Of a stretch of DNA of 64,000 nt, positions 63,901-64,000 are shown piece after piece (the first letter of the stretch is position 1; every line of letters begins with the position of its first letter). The translations under genes were made by a program, and so were the position numbers. Origin of the DNA: Bradyrhizobium sp. sGM-13 (GTDB lineage Bacteria; Pseudomonadota; Alphaproteobacteria; Rhizobiales; Xanthobacteraceae); the NCBI RefSeq assembly GCF_018398875.1, contig NZ_JAGWDK010000022.1:1-64000 (forward strand). Reading direction: 5' to 3'. A model generated the notes under the pieces. It made no database searches and was not told the DNA's origin. It saw nothing but the letters and a program-made list of their open reading frames with translations.

Positions 63901-64000
63901 ATGGCACGCCTGAAATTTGGAGCCTTTCTCGCCCCGCATCATCCGATTGGCGAGCATCCGTTGCTGCAATTCCGCCGCGACCTCGACTTTGTCGAACAGA
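63901..64000 (+). CDS. Luciferase-like (LLM class) flavin-dependent monooxygenase, partial
   Basis: Only the first 33 residues are inside the window: MARLKFGAFLAPHHPIGE, then HPLLQFRRDLDFVEQ. This matches the N-terminus of bacterial luciferase-like FMN-dependent monooxygenases, where the first beta-strand leads into the substrate cleft. CCGGAGAG precedes the ATG at 63901. The gene continues beyond the window end. Confidence 0.8.
   Translation, partial: MARLKFGAFLAPHHPIGEHPLLQFRRDLDFVEQ

Overview
The window reads as a chromosomal segment of a Bradyrhizobium-type alphaproteobacterium (family Nitrobacteraceae). This rests on recognition rather than a database search. Base composition is strongly GC-rich. 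Proteins of the RegSR, GlnD, PhaZ, MmcB and MutS families have the sequence style of this group. Intergenic gaps carry several families of dispersed palindromic elements that I associate with Bradyrhizobium genomes. No rRNA, tRNA, CRISPR array, transposase or integrase was seen.

Layout. 0-13 kb: an EAL/degenerate-GGDEF regulator, a membrane protein with a pentapeptide-repeat tail, rpmF, mtgA, ispA, a DUF1345 membrane protein, a secreted caspase-fold protein, small enzymes, a Rieske oxygenase broken by two frameshifts, a TauD-type dioxygenase and ispG. 13-20 kb: a sulfurtransferase, zur plus a DMT exporter, a marR-emrA-emrB type efflux operon, and an arsR-AHSA1 pair. 20-31.5 kb: eleven genes on the minus strand forming a catabolic array. 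It contains pcaF, pcaH, pcaG, a LysR regulator, a shikimate dehydrogenase, a five-gene branched-chain-amino-acid-type ABC transporter and a two-domain 3-dehydroshikimate dehydratase. Together they would import a shikimate-like or aromatic acid, convert it to protocatechuate, open the ring, and carry out the last thiolase step of the beta-ketoadipate pathway. The intermediate pca steps are not in the window.

31.8-45 kb: mutS, a HEAT-repeat orphan, a polytopic membrane protein, an OsmC protein, glnD, a 1-kb gap rich in repeats, then a FixLJ-like kinase with two response regulators. Three very small genes follow (two Cys-rich mini-proteins and a 37-residue membrane peptide), then an alkyltransferase gene. 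45-54 kb: two tandem paralogous ABC substrate-binding proteins, each followed by a clear intrinsic terminator, then a DUF1330 protein, PBP1A, a YgjP-type metallopeptidase and an intracellular PHA depolymerase. 54-64 kb: an ABC-2 exporter, divergent regS-regR redox regulators, a SulP anion transporter lying between a decayed mmcB-like fragment and an intact mmcB, an RMD1/DUF155 protein, an MBL hydrolase, a PHB-depolymerase-family esterase, and the start of a luciferase-like monooxygenase cut by the window end.

The observations I would look at first are the shikimate-to-protocatechuate array with its two LysR-type dyads, the three-microprotein operon at 44.2-44.7 kb, the sulP gene bracketed by mmcB sequences, the doubly frameshifted Rieske gene, and the repeat element that ends 3 nt before the mutS start codon.
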